Shown here one piece after another: positions 38,151 through 49,693 of a DNA stretch of 64,000 nucleotides. Origin of the DNA: Dermatophagoides farinae (taxonomy: Eukaryota; Arthropoda; Arachnida; Sarcoptiformes; Pyroglyphidae); NCBI RefSeq assembly GCF_024713945.1, contig NC_134681.1, positions 5,352,025 through 5,416,024 of the forward strand, written 5' to 3'. The notes below the pieces were generated by a model, which was not told the origin of the DNA, searched no databases, and saw only the letters and a list, made by a program, of their open reading frames with translations. Both the position numbers and the translations under genes were made by a program. Each line of letters begins with the position of its first letter. The first letter of the stretch is position 1.

Positions 38151-39261
38151 ATGCTCAAATCAATTATTTTGTTTGCCACCTTTGTGTCAATCACATTGGC
38201 TCAACCTGAACTGGCATCACTTGAAGCTGATGGTTTTCTTACCGATGAATACATCGATTATTTGAATAATATCAAATCCAGTACCTGGAAGGTTTGTTGT
38301 TGAAATTTTTCATAAATTGATTTTTGAATTTGTAATTAATTATTTTTCTTTCTACCTAATACAGGCTGGACGAAATTTCAACAAACATATTAATACCGAT
38401 TATGTACGTGGTTTATTAGGTTCACTTGATCAAACATTGCCATTGGAAACATCGTTGCCCACCAAATATGTTTCAAACATTGATACTAAATCAATTCCAG
38501 AAAATTTCGATTCCCGAACACAATGGCCAAAATGCAAAACAATCAAACAGATCCGTGATCAAGGAACTTGTGGATCATGTTGGGCTTTTGGTGCTGTTGA
38601 AGCTATTTCTGATCGTATCTGTATTGCTACAAATGGTACTACTGATGTTATGATCTCAGCTGAAGAACTATTATCCTGTTGTCGTAATTGTGGTTATGGA
38701 TGCAAAGGTGGTTGGACGTTGCCAGCATGGTCTTATTGGGTTTCAAATGGTTTGGTTTCCGGTGGCTTGTATGGAACAAGTGATACATGTGAACCTTACA
38801 CCATTCAACCATGTGAACATCATACTACGGGTCCATTACCACAATGTTCTCAACTAGGTGAATCCCGTACACCTAGATGTAAGCAACAATGCGTTTCTGG
38901 ATATACTAAATCATTCCAACAAGATAAACATTATGGACAAAAGGCCTATAATGTTATCAGGATGCAATCACAGATCCAACATGAAATTATGACCAATGGC
39001 CCGGTAGAAGCAGGTTATATTGTCTATTCAGATTTTGTAAACTACAAAAGCGGTGTATACCAACGACACAGTAGCCAAACATTAGGTGGTCATGCTATCA
39101 AAATTCTTGGTTGGGGCGTTGAAAATGGTACACCATATTGGTTGTGTGCTAATTCCTGGAATACTCGTTGGGGTGATGAAGGTTTTTTCAAAATTCGTCG
39201 TGGTACTAATGAATGTGGTGTCGAAAGCAATATTGTTGCTGGTATTCCAAGAACCAATTAA
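38151..39261 (+). CDS. CTSB: cathepsin B-like cysteine protease 1 (345 aa)
   Basis: Lysosomal or secreted papain-family (C1A) peptidase. Exons 38151-38291 and 38365-39261 are split by a 73-bp GT-AG phase-0 intron after TWK. A signal peptide ends near residue 17 (ITLA-QPE). The short propeptide has the cathepsin B form ([19 protein letters not shown]), and the mature chain begins near [12 protein letters not shown] (about residue 91). Active-site residues: Gln113 and Cys119 in [12 protein letters not shown], His290 in [11 protein letters not shown], Asn310 in ANSWNTRWG. The occluding loop keeps CEHH (His199, His200), and its partner Asp112 is present, so dipeptidyl carboxypeptidase activity is expected. 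The S2-pocket Glu245 of the human enzyme is Asn336 here (GVESNIVAG), which should reduce acceptance of P2 Arg. Length fits the family (human 339). It is the first of three tandem copies. The ATG at 38151 was chosen because it alone supplies the signal peptide. Confidence 0.96.
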
Positions 39262-39958
39262 ATGAAAAAAATTATTTCCAATAACTTTATTCATTCATTT
39301 ATAATTTGAAAATGAAATTCAATTAAAATTATTTAAAAAAAATAACCATTAAAAACAATCAAATTTTATCACACACACACAAAAAAAAAAACAAGAATAT
39401 ATTTTGCACGCGTAAAAATACCTGTACACAAACACACATACATACACTATTGATATGGTAAATGGCAAACGATTGTCTCATTGTTGTTGATGATTATCAT
39501 TGATTAAAAAAGAAAAAAAAACTGTCATATTATGATGAATTTTCTTGTTCATCTTTTATCAGAAGAAGAAGAAGAAGAAAAATAATGATAATAATTTACC
39601 TAAATAGAAAACTTTTTCTATACAATGTATGTCATTTTGAAATAAATGACAATTGAATGTGTGTGTGTATGTGTGTTTTATATCTATCTATCTATATATC
39701 CATATCTATGAATCTTTTTTATGATTGTGTGTGTGTGTGCGTACTTTTTTTCGAATAATCGACGCCCATTCCGACATAGACAAACACATTCATACTAATA
39801 AAAAAAAAATTGAAAATGCTCAAAAAAAAAAAAATTTGCACTCTAACATTATATATTGCATTAACGGAAAAAAAAGGTTGAAGAGGCACTCGTTTTAATT
39901 AAATCAAGATTGATCGTCTTGATTAATTGATTGGTTAGATTGGATTAGCGTAAAGGAA

Positions 39959-39989
<31 letters not shown>

Positions 39990-40245
39990 GTGATACTAAG
40001 GAATGAAATGATTCCATCAACTTGTGTGTGTATGTGAGAGAGAGAGAGAAAGAAAAAAGAAAATAAAACGAAGACAGGAGGCAGCCAGCGAATATATTTA
40101 GGGTTCAATATAATAGAAAGCTTGATCATTAAGATGGAAAATAGAAAATGATTCTCGACTTGGTTTCAATCTTGGTAACGTCCGGAATTAACGTTTTTTT
40201 TCTCTTCTCTTCATTTTTTTCTTTCATTTGTTTTTGAAAAAAGGC

Positions 40246-40276
<31 letters not shown>

Positions 40277-40956
40277 AGTGATATTCGTTCGTTTGCATTT
40301 CATTTTTGTCATCCTACTGCCAACCCTAAGAACCCACATACTCACACACACACTTTTCCCAATTTTCATACACACAAACACACACACACAACATGACGCC
40401 ATTTTATTCGCTATAACGAATTTCTCATCGCTTCATTTGCATAATTTACGATGTCGTATGATATGGTTGGATTTTTTTTTTATTTCTTATTTCCATAAGA
40501 TTTTTCTTCTTCTTTTTTTTGATTATACCACTTATATTTTACATTCATATTAGGCCACTTGACTCATTACGGATTTGTTTTTTTTTCTTGATCAAGATGC
40601 GTGCCTGTGTGTGTGTGTGTGTTTTTGGTTAATCCTTGAATTTTTTTTTTCTTCTACATTTGTTTTACAATTCAATTAGTTTGTTTTGCACACACACACA
40701 CACAATGTCTCATCATCATCATCATCAAATTGTCAACACAATTGATTAAATTTTAATTAGGGTCAAAGGACAAGGTGATATCCTGTTTGGATAATCCATA
40801 TAAATTATGAAAAAAATCACCTGATTAAACCAGGCTTATCGTGACAAGGATATGCATGTATTCAATGATAAAGAGATAAATCTACAGAAATAAATCTCAA
40901 GTATTCTTGATTATCTGATCTAACCTAATTGAAACAAAAACCACAAAACAAAACAA
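39262..40956. other. intergenic region between cathepsin B genes 1 and 2
   Basis: Simple-sequence DNA with CA/TG, GA and a (CTA)n run at about 39960-39990. No canonical AATAAA was found close to the gene 1 stop; AAAATAACC at about 39341 is the nearest A-rich variant. No coding exon seen. Confidence 0.6.
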
Positions 40957-40965
40957 TATATATAT
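40957..40965 (+). promoter_or_regulatory. TATA-like element of cathepsin B gene 2
   Basis: TATATATAT about 95 bp before the ATG at 41060. The spacing allows a start site near 40990-41000. This is weaker than for gene 1 because TA repeats are common here. Confidence 0.35.
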
Positions 40966-41059
40966 GGTCATTATAATGACGATGACAATCATCGATCACA
41001 CATTGTAATTGGCAGTTTGCTGATCATTTTATTAAAAAAAACAAAAGAAAACAAAAAAA

Positions 41060-42161
41060 ATGTTTTTCAAATTTGGCATTATTTTTGCCATTGCTACCGT
41101 TGCATTGGCCCGTCCAGAACCTGAACATGTTGATTTTTTATCCGACGAATACATTGAACATTTGAATAGCTTGAAAACTACATGGAAGGTAATTGCTTAT
41201 TTTTCTTTTATCTCTTTTTTTTCATTTAATTCAATTGGATTTATATACTATATTCTTTAATTATTAATAGGCTGGTCGAAACTTTGACCGCGATACACCA
41301 ATGGAACAAATTCGTGGCTTGATGGGTGCTCGTTTGGAAATTCCAGCTGAAATGGCATCTCGTATTCCCGTTGTTAAACATGATCATATCAGTGATGAAA
41401 ATATTCCAGAAAATTTTGATGCCCGAAAACAATGGCCAAACTGTAAATCAATTCAACAGATCCGTGATCAAGGATCATGTGGTTCATGCTGGGCTTTCGG
41501 TGCCGTTGAAGCTATTTCTGATCGTATCTGTATTGCATCTGGACAAAAAACTCAAGTAGAAATTTCGGCTGAAGATTTATTGACTTGTTGTAAAAGCTGC
41601 GGTTACGGTTGTCGAGGTGGTTATCCACCAATGGCCTGGGATTATTGGGTCCAAAGCGGTCTTGTTAGCGGTGGCTTATATCATGACAAAAATACTTGCC
41701 GACCATATACAATTGAACCATGTGAACATCATGTTGAACATGGTTCTCGGCCTAAATGCACTGGTTTTGTAAATACACCAGCATGTGTTCGCCAATGTCA
41801 ATCTGGTTACAATGGTACATATGAACAAGATCGCCACTATGGTCAATCAGCTTATCATGTACATCATGATGTTCAAGATATTCAAAAAGAAATAATGACC
41901 AACGGTCCAGTTGAAGCTACATTTTTAGTTTATGCTGATTTCCTTTCATACAAAAGTGGTATCTATCAACGACAAACTAATTCGATGGTCAGTGGTCATG
42001 CTATCAAAATTCTTGGTTGGGGTGTTGAAAATGGTACACCATATTGGTTGTGTGCTAATTCCTGGAATACTGATTGGGGTGAAGCTGGTTATTTCCGTGT
42101 ATTACGTGGCCGTAACGAAGTGAGCATCGAATCACAGATCTATGCAGGTTTGGCTAAATAA
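41060..42161 (+). CDS. CTSB: cathepsin B-like cysteine protease 2 (339 aa)
   Basis: Second tandem cathepsin B. Exons 41060-41188 and 41271-42161, with an 82-bp intron at the same TWK/AGRNF codon boundary as gene 1. The signal peptide ends near residue 17 (VALA-RPE). The mature chain starts near [12 protein letters not shown] (residue 88). Active site: Gln110, Cys116 ([12 protein letters not shown]), His286 ([11 protein letters not shown]), Asn306 (ANSWNTDWG). The occluding loop CEHH is intact (His196, His197) with Asp109. The human S2 residue Glu245 is Gln332. Odd feature: the near-universal CGxES of the C-terminus is VSIES here (Val327 replaces Cys, Ser328 replaces Gly), and the chain ends GLAK rather than GIPRT. 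Overall the closest of the three to vertebrate cathepsin B. An 80-nt segment around His286/Asn306 is nearly identical to gene 1. Confidence 0.96.
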
Positions 42162-42228
42162 TTTCATTTGAAATTTCATTATTTATTATCTGAAAACAAC
42201 AAAAAAAAATTATTTTTCAACATATTTG

Positions 42229-42234
42229 AATAAA
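42229..42234 (+). terminator. poly(A) signal of cathepsin B gene 2
   Basis: AATAAA 68 nt after the stop codon, within TTTGAATAAAAAAAAA. Confidence 0.6.
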
Positions 42235-42867
42235 AAAAAAATTCCCAGAAATAATTATCTGATTCAAAAGTGATCATCAATCAACTAGATTTAATGTGAT
42301 ATTTTCTAAATTTCAACACATGATAAACAAAAAATCACCGGCTAAAACTGGTTCCTGTTTATGCTTCACTATAGTGAAACAAAAATATCATATCCCGGAT
42401 AGATTTGAAAAAAAACAACAACAAAAAAAATAACAATTAAAACGTCAACATTTTGTTGTCTGTTGTTATTGTTTTTTCCGTTCTGGTTACCAAATGAAAA
42501 TGATTACATTCAATGCTTTTGATAGGAAATTGAAATTGGAATTTCATCATTTCTGGAAGCTACTGCTATTCATCATGGCAGAAAAAAAAACATCCTGTCA
42601 AGTCATAAGATTTTCTAAAAAAAAGAGTTAAGTTTTTTGTTTGTTTGTTTGAAATATGAACATGAAATATGAATGAAAAGATTTAAAACATAAATAATCA
42701 ACAATTTATCACGATGATCAACATTATCAACGAAATCGATGTCGTCAATATGCCTCTTTTTTAACAGTTAAAATCATTATGATTATGATGATGATTAAAT
42801 TTTTCAAATCATTTAAATACCAGCAATTAATCAACTGATTCAATGCATACACATAATTGAATGAAAA
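42235..42867. other. intergenic region between cathepsin B genes 2 and 3
   Basis: About 0.63 kb without exons. It holds a perfect 14-bp palindrome TTCACTATAGTGAA (42365-42378) and, nearer gene 3, TTTAAATA at 42812-42819, a possible TATA element 49 bp before the ATG. Confidence 0.6.
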
Positions 42868-43993
42868 ATGATTAAATACAATTCAATTCAAATCATATTG
42901 ATATTGGCTATTTTAACAGAGACAATTGCAGCCAATGTAACAGATGTTTCGATCAATCAAATTGAAGATTTTTTATCGGATAAATTTATTGATCTTTTGA
43001 ATCAATTGAATTCCACATGGAAAGTATGTTTTTTTTTGTTGTTTTGTTTAATTCAAATAGTTTACAAAAAAAATTCATTTTTTTTCAAAAAAATAGGCTG
43101 GACGTAATTTTGATCCCAAAGTGACAGCAAAGAATCTTAAATGTTTGCAAGGTTCAATTGAAGAAACAATGGAAGAATATCAACCGAAAATACGTAATCG
43201 ACGACAATCTATTATTAATGAATATCTTCCAGATTTTTTTGATGCTCGTCAAAAATGGCCACTATGCCGTACAATATCATTGATACCGAATCAAGGACAA
43301 TATTGTAGTTCATGTTGGGCTGTAGGTGTCGTACAAGCAATTAATGATCGTATATGTATTGGTTCAAATCAAAAAATTAATGTAGAAATTTCAGCTCAAG
43401 ATTTGCTCACATGTTGTAAAGAATGTACAAATAATGGTGAAGGTTGTCAAGGTGGTTTTCCAAGCCGTGGTTGGAGATATTGGGTTACAAATGGTTTAGT
43501 TACCGGTGGTCAACATGGTGATACTAGTACATGTCAACCAATGACTATTCCACCAATGAATTTGGCCACATTCATACCGTATCTTCAAGAGCCATATATA
43601 ATTCCAACACCTGTTTGTCAACAACAATGTGTGAATGGAAAAAATTATTTTAAAGATAAATATTATGGTCTTCATTATTATAGAGTATCAAGCGATGAAC
43701 AATCAATACGACGAGAAATATTTCATCATGGACCTGTTGAAGCACATTATCGTGTTTATGCAGATTTTCATCATTATAAAACTGGTGTTTATCAACATCT
43801 ATTAGGAACAGAATCGGTTGGACATAGTATAAAAATTATTGGTTGGGGTATAGAGAATGGTATACCATATTGGCTATGTGCAAATTCATGGACACCATTA
43901 TGGGGTGGTATGGGTGGATTTTTCAAAATACTACGTGGACAAAATCATTGCGGTATTGAGAGTCAAGTGTATGGTGGTTGGCCAAGATTATGA
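42868..43993 (+). CDS. divergent cathepsin B-like protease 3, no occluding loop (350 aa)
   Basis: Third tandem copy. Exons 42868-43023 and 43097-43993, with a 73-bp intron at the same TWK/AGRNF boundary. The ATG at 42861 is out (stop after four codons); 42868 gives a signal peptide ending near residue 22 (ETIAA-NVT). Catalytic residues remain: Gln118, Cys125 (CSSCWAVG), His295 (VGHSIKIIGWG), Asn315 (ANSWTPLWGG). Compared with the family there is one extra residue before the catalytic Cys (NQGQYCSSC), and Asp22 of the human enzyme is Asn117. The occluding loop is replaced: PCEHH and its closing Cys are gone, and PPMNLATFIPYLQEPY occupies the region. Glu245 is Gln342. An extra residue in LWGGMGGFF alters the last domain. 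It should be an endopeptidase lacking dipeptidyl carboxypeptidase activity. A poly(A) signal follows. The reading frame is intact, so it is not an evident pseudogene. Confidence 0.93.
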
Positions 43994-44129
43994 GCTATTA
44001 CATGAAAATGTTTCAAATGATATGGTGATGGATGGGGAAATAGGAAAAATGAAAGAAAAATTTCCACTGATAATTAATCATGATACTTGAAACAATTTGT
44101 TCATTTAAAAAAAAATATCAGAATTTTAC

Positions 44130-44135
44130 AATAAA
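44130..44135 (+). terminator. poly(A) signal of cathepsin B gene 3
   Basis: AATAAA 137 nt after the stop; a second AATAAA follows at 44143-44148. Confidence 0.55.
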
Positions 44136-44547
44136 TGAATGAAATAAAAAAAAAATTAACATTAAATGAAAAAAAACCCGAAAAAACGAATATTGATTTG
44201 TTTCTAGTCTGTTTTGTGCTAGTATTTATACTTCATTATTTATAATTCAGAAAAAAATGCCTAAAACATTGTTTCGATTGTATCCGGTTGTTTGATTTTT
44301 CTGTCATTTTTTTTCATTTTTTTTTTGGGTCCCATATCGGCTGACGTCAAACACCAAAAAAAAAACGGAAAACGAAAATAACAACGAACGAAACAAAATG
44401 AACAAGAAACTTTTCACTTCATTATTACAGACATTCGATAAGATTCGAAACAAAAAAATTCATTCCCAAATGATCTCAAATATATTGGATTGATGATTGT
44501 CAATTTCATGTTATTGAATATTTGTCTTTATATGATTTTATTATCAG

Positions 44548-44682
44548 GTCTTTGTCATCATTTACCATACATTATTGTTAATTATTCGTCATGATCCACC
44601 ATTCTTATTCGGCATTGCTAATTTTAGCCATAATCTATTGATATTTTTTGGTTCATCGTTTGCCGAAACGTTTGTCTATTGA
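44548..44682 (+). CDS. candidate terminal exon of a multipass membrane protein, GPCR TM6-TM7-like
   Basis: After a TTTTATTATCAG acceptor an uninterrupted frame of 44 codons ends in TGA. It starts with a hydrophobic helix (VFVIIYHTLLLII), then RHDPPFLFG as a short loop, then a second helix NLLIFFGSSFAETFVY. The pattern NLLxxxxSSxxxxxxxY recalls TM7 of FMRFamide-type neuropeptide receptors, but it lacks the Asn-Pro/NSS-NF consensus and any cytoplasmic tail. The sequence before the acceptor, in another frame, is also hydrophobic (LKYIGLMIVNFMLLNICLYM), so this may instead be a decayed receptor fragment with a frame break. No other exons were found, and identity is not established. Confidence 0.25.
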   Translation, partial: VFVIIYHTLLLIIRHDPPFLFGIANFSHNLLIFFGSSFAETFVY

Positions 44683-47305
44683 TATTTTCAAATCATCAAT
44701 ACAATTTTTCAATGAGTTTTATTTGAGTTATGTTACAAATATAAGAAAAAAAATATACTGAAATTGAAGTTCGATAAAAAAACGGAAGAATGATGATGAC
44801 AAAAAAAAAAGAAATGAAAAATTCATGGTTCGTTAGCCTAGTAGATTTGTCATCATCGATTTTTCTATTCTTGATTTTTTTTTCGTTTCTCTCTTTCTCG
44901 TTCATATTGTTGCCATATTATTTGGTTAGTTAGCCCAAGAATTTTTTTTTTCGTCCTTTTCATTCGTATACTTTGTCATAATTTTTCACTCATACTTCTT
45001 GATTATTAAGAATGTTCATAGAAATTCTAAAATCAGAAAATTGGCTTGCTTGTTGACTTTTTTTTCATGAATGACGATAACGTAAATTCGAAGCGTGATT
45101 TCAGTGGCCAAAAAAAAACACATACATTTACCACATATGTGTGTCACAGAAACAGAAAAATCTAATGAAAAACATGATAAAAAATGTATGAATAGAAAAA
45201 AAACTCTGGCTAGAATTTTTCTGATTTGATCACGATCATCATCATAATTGCATATGCATATGATCTGTGGTGATTTAAAGCCAAAAAAAAAATAGACAGA
45301 TTAGTTAATGTATAATGATAATGATGATAAAGATTGGATGGGACAGATGTTTCTTTTTGGCTTTTAATCATCATTATATTGATCAATATTATTGCGAAAT
45401 TGAACATTTAACATTTGTAACATGAACGTTTTTTCAAGATCAGATCGGAAAATATATTTTGATTAATTTTCATATAATTTTGTCGTATCTGTATTTGTCA
45501 TTCTAATTGATTGTGGTTGGAAAAAAAACAGAACAGAATAAAATTTTTTAACATTTTTTTTTAGCTCATACAAGAATCCAAAAAGAATATTCTGATTGAT
45601 GTATACGAATGATTGTTGTTGGTTTTTTTTCTGGTATTATTTTGACAAAAAAAAATAACAACACAATAGCTAACCGGATATGATGATGATGATGATGGTG
45701 AACAAAAAATCTATTGATAACATTATCAATATATTGATTTTATCGAACATCGTCATCATCATCATTATCATCATCATGATCAATATTACCATCATTATCA
45801 TCATTCATGCATGATCATCATTTATTTACTTCAAAATAGATAGATAAATAGAAAATTATTTATAACAATAAATAGAGAAAATTGAGAAATTATTGACATA
45901 GACAAAATATATACCCACACAACAATTGCAACAGAATTTTTTTTTATTTTTTTTTGCCAGAATGTAATCATCCAGAAAAAAAAGTAAAATTAGAAAAAGA
46001 AAATTAGCGACACACACACACACAAACACATTAAGTTTCACTGTTATTCAATGTAAACAAGAATCAATGGCTATAAATGTACTTATTATTATTATCATTG
46101 AATGATGATTAGATTCAATTGCCATGTTAAACAAGATTCATTCATTCATGTTTTTCTTGACAATTGTCGAATGAAAATTTCATGTCATCGATATCCATTC
46201 GAATATTCGCTGCCGAGGTATTTACAAAAAAAAAATTTTCATTTTTTTCCATTCATTTAAATTTTCTTCTTGAAACCAAAAACAAAGATTCAGTTTTTTA
46301 CTTCGGGATTTATTTTAAAATTTTATCAATTCTTTCCATTTCATCATTTGATCCATATACATGATGATGTGTGTATTATATGTTTTTGAGATCAATTTGT
46401 TTTTGACCAGAAAAAAAAGTAAAAATAGAAAGAGAGAGAGAAGAAAATAAGAGCAACAATAATAATAATTTCAACAACAACAACAACAACAATGGCAATA
46501 ACGACAACAAGAATTGGTTTGACAACAAATAATGGTTGAGTGGCTTTTCATGTAAAAAAAAGAAGAAAAAAATATAAAAATAAAACTCGTGGCCAATTTG
46601 GCTATTGGCAAATAAAGCAATGTTATTATTATTGGCGACAATGATGATGATGATGATGATGATGATGAGATAATATCGTTCTGGGCAATTCTGAGATTTT
46701 TTCTTCAAAAAAAATATAATATTCCACACACACACACACACGCACACACTTCAATACAATAATGTTGACATAAAACTTTTTGTTGTTGTTGTTGAATTTC
46801 CTGTTGTAAAATGTATAAAGAATTTTGTTGTTGTTGTTGTTGTTATTGTTTACAACTAAATTAAGTAGGAGAGAGAGAGAGGAAAAAATAAAATTTTATT
46901 TTTCAATTCAAATGGCAGACAATAAAACACACACACACACTTGAAATTGAAATCAATTTTAAAATTTGTATTTTTTTTTCTTTGAATGATTGAGGCATCT
47001 TTTTTTTGAAAAAATTGTACTAGTCAATTGTAAGACAATGTTCATCAATTTCATCAGTTTCATGAATTTATTTTCATCCATTACTTTTCAGTTCAGTTCA
47101 ATGGCCTAAATTTTTTTTTTGTAATGAAAACAAAAAACAGATCAATGATTGGAAAAGAAAAAACAAATGAATAAATGAATAGGACTAGGATAAAGGAAAT
47201 ACTAGTAGTATATAGTATCAGTTTAGGCTATAAATAACAAAAATATACAATTGACAACTCTACAAGCTAAATATTGTTTTCGGTTGTTTGATATGAGATG
47301 TGTGA

Positions 47306-47308
<3 letters not shown>

Positions 47309-47343
<35 letters not shown>
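47309..47343. repeat. (TG)n microsatellite
   Basis: About 17 TG units, interrupted only at the edges. Confidence 0.95.
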
Positions 47344-47347
<4 letters not shown>

Positions 47348-49642
47348 AAATGTTTTATTTGTTCCTGTGTTTCGAATATCACCAAAATTGAATAATGATG
47401 ATTACGAGAACAACATTTTTTTGTTTTGTTTTTTTTTTTTTTTTGATTATTTGGTTATCCATTCAAATTATTCCATTCATTATTACATTAATTACAACCA
47501 AAAAACCATAGTTCAAACTAAACCGAACAGGAAAAATGAATGAATGAATGAATGGACAAAAAAATGATTGTTTAAAGATAGAAAAAAGAAAAACCAACAA
47601 CATAAATTAAATCATTTATGTACTAAATTGTAATTACATTACAATCATCATTGTTTTATAAATGGGTGACAAACACATTTTTTTTTTGTTTTATATTTCA
47701 CAAACCAAAAAAAAATGTTCTATGATGATGATTCAGATGGCTACTGGAATCATCATAATAAAAGCGACATATATAGTTTCCAGATAAACATGAAAAACAA
47801 AACAATAATTTGTTATAACCATTTATTGTTTGGCCTTAAGAATCTTAAGGCCATCATTTTCATTGTAATATTTTCTGATCCATTAGCCGCGCACACACAC
47901 ACACGCACACATGGAGCAGAATAAAGAGAAAAAAAAATGAAAAAAAAATAAAAATAAAACCAAAAAGCTCAGCCAACCAAACAAGCACAAATACATTTTC
48001 TATATCAACAACAACAACAACAACAATATTTTCAACATGAAATGATGATGATGATGATGATTTGAAAACATATCAAGATATATATCAAAAAAAAACTAGA
48101 ATATTGAACATTTCTAAATGTATAATAGATATATATCATTCATAAAAAATTTAGTTACAAAAAAAATTGAATTGAATTGAATTTTGTAATAGCATTTTTT
48201 TTCATTCTGAAAGTTTTTTTTTGTTTTTTTTGTTTTGTTTTCTTGTCATCATCCATTCATTTACCTTTAAATTATAATCGGATAATCATTATCATTATTT
48301 CTTATCATACAAAATAATGAAATCACAAAAAATGTAACTTAATACCCACTGAAATCAACAAAACAAATAAAATGAAAAAGTAAAAGTGGAAGAAAAAATT
48401 CTTTATATTCAACGAAACCTAAACATGAATTATACGGAAACGGAAATGTTTTCCAGTAAACAATAGGAAAAAGTTGAAAAAACTTTTTTTTGTTTTGTTT
48501 TGTTTTGCAACAAAAATTACTAAAAACAACAACAACGAGATTTCATAATGAGCTAGTGTGAGAAACAAAAAAATTTTTTTTTTTTTTTTTGACAAAATCT
48601 TGAATGGTGTAATGTTATATATGTTCATATATAGGTTATTATTATTGTTTGGTTCGATCATCGAATTGTTCAATAACAACAATCAATTGTTTCGTATTTA
48701 CAAGCTATTTTAATTTGATTTGCTTTAACATTTCGTTTTGCATCAATGATTTTTTTTTTGAAACATAACGGAAAAGTTTAAATTCAATGATGATGATGAT
48801 GATATATTACCATTTTTCAAGTCCATACTTGAAGGTGAATGAAGAAACTAAAAAAAAAACATCAAAAAATAATCGAAATTCACTTGTGTTGTTTTTTTTT
48901 TGTTGTTTCTCCAATATTATAATTCATCATTCATTATTTGCAAAAATTTTTTTTTTACAAAAACGACATGTGATCATTGTCTGTTTGATTCTCGTGTGTG
49001 TGTGTGTTTGTGTGTATGTTTGCGTGTTTAAATCAATCAATGTGTCTAGTGTGTAAAATGTTAAATTATTATTGTCACCAATTCTCAAAGAATATTCTGA
49101 TCAAACAGATTGATTAATAGTATTTGTGTTAGTGTTGTATGACTGTGAATGTAATGTAATGTATTGTTGTCAGACAAACACATTTGAAAATCACGACAAC
49201 AACAACAACAACAACAACTATTAGAAAAAAAAACAATAACGACTTTTTCTGGAGAGAGTAAAAAAAACAAAAATAAATTGAAATTTTTTCACATTCTTTT
49301 TTCTTTCTTTCAATCCGATGGTGATGAATAAGTTTTTTTTCGCGTTGTTTGGACAGAAAGAAAAACGGAAATTGATTTTATTTATGAATTTTTTTTCTAA
49401 CTTCTTCTTTTTCTTCTAATTCAATATGAATATATTATTCATCATAATCTATTATCAATGATGATATTAAATTGAATTAGCTTGAATTCGGAATAGTATG
49501 ACTGAATCATGTTAATAGAATCAGAAGCCCGTTGGTCATGTTTTTTCATGAAATCTAAATATCATTCATTTGTCAATATAATATAACACTGAATAGAAAT
49601 GACATTTTTTATTTTTATTTTTTTTTTGGTTCATTCTTCCAG

Positions 49643-49693
49643 TTGTTCAACGTGGTGGTCAATACATTCAAAGTCAATTCTGTGGAAAAAAAA
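49643..49693 (+). CDS. candidate 51-nt exon (weak)
   Basis: Unrecognised. A T-rich tract and TTCATTCTTCCAG precede it, and GTATGT follows it. The 51 nt are a whole number of codons, so it could be a frame-neutral cassette exon. One frame reads VQRGGQYIQSQFCGKK with unusually GC-rich, varied codons; if the donor is not used, that frame runs on to SMSNFV and a stop, making it a possible last exon. A second frame (LFNVVVNTFKVNSVEKK) is also open. Confidence 0.22.
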
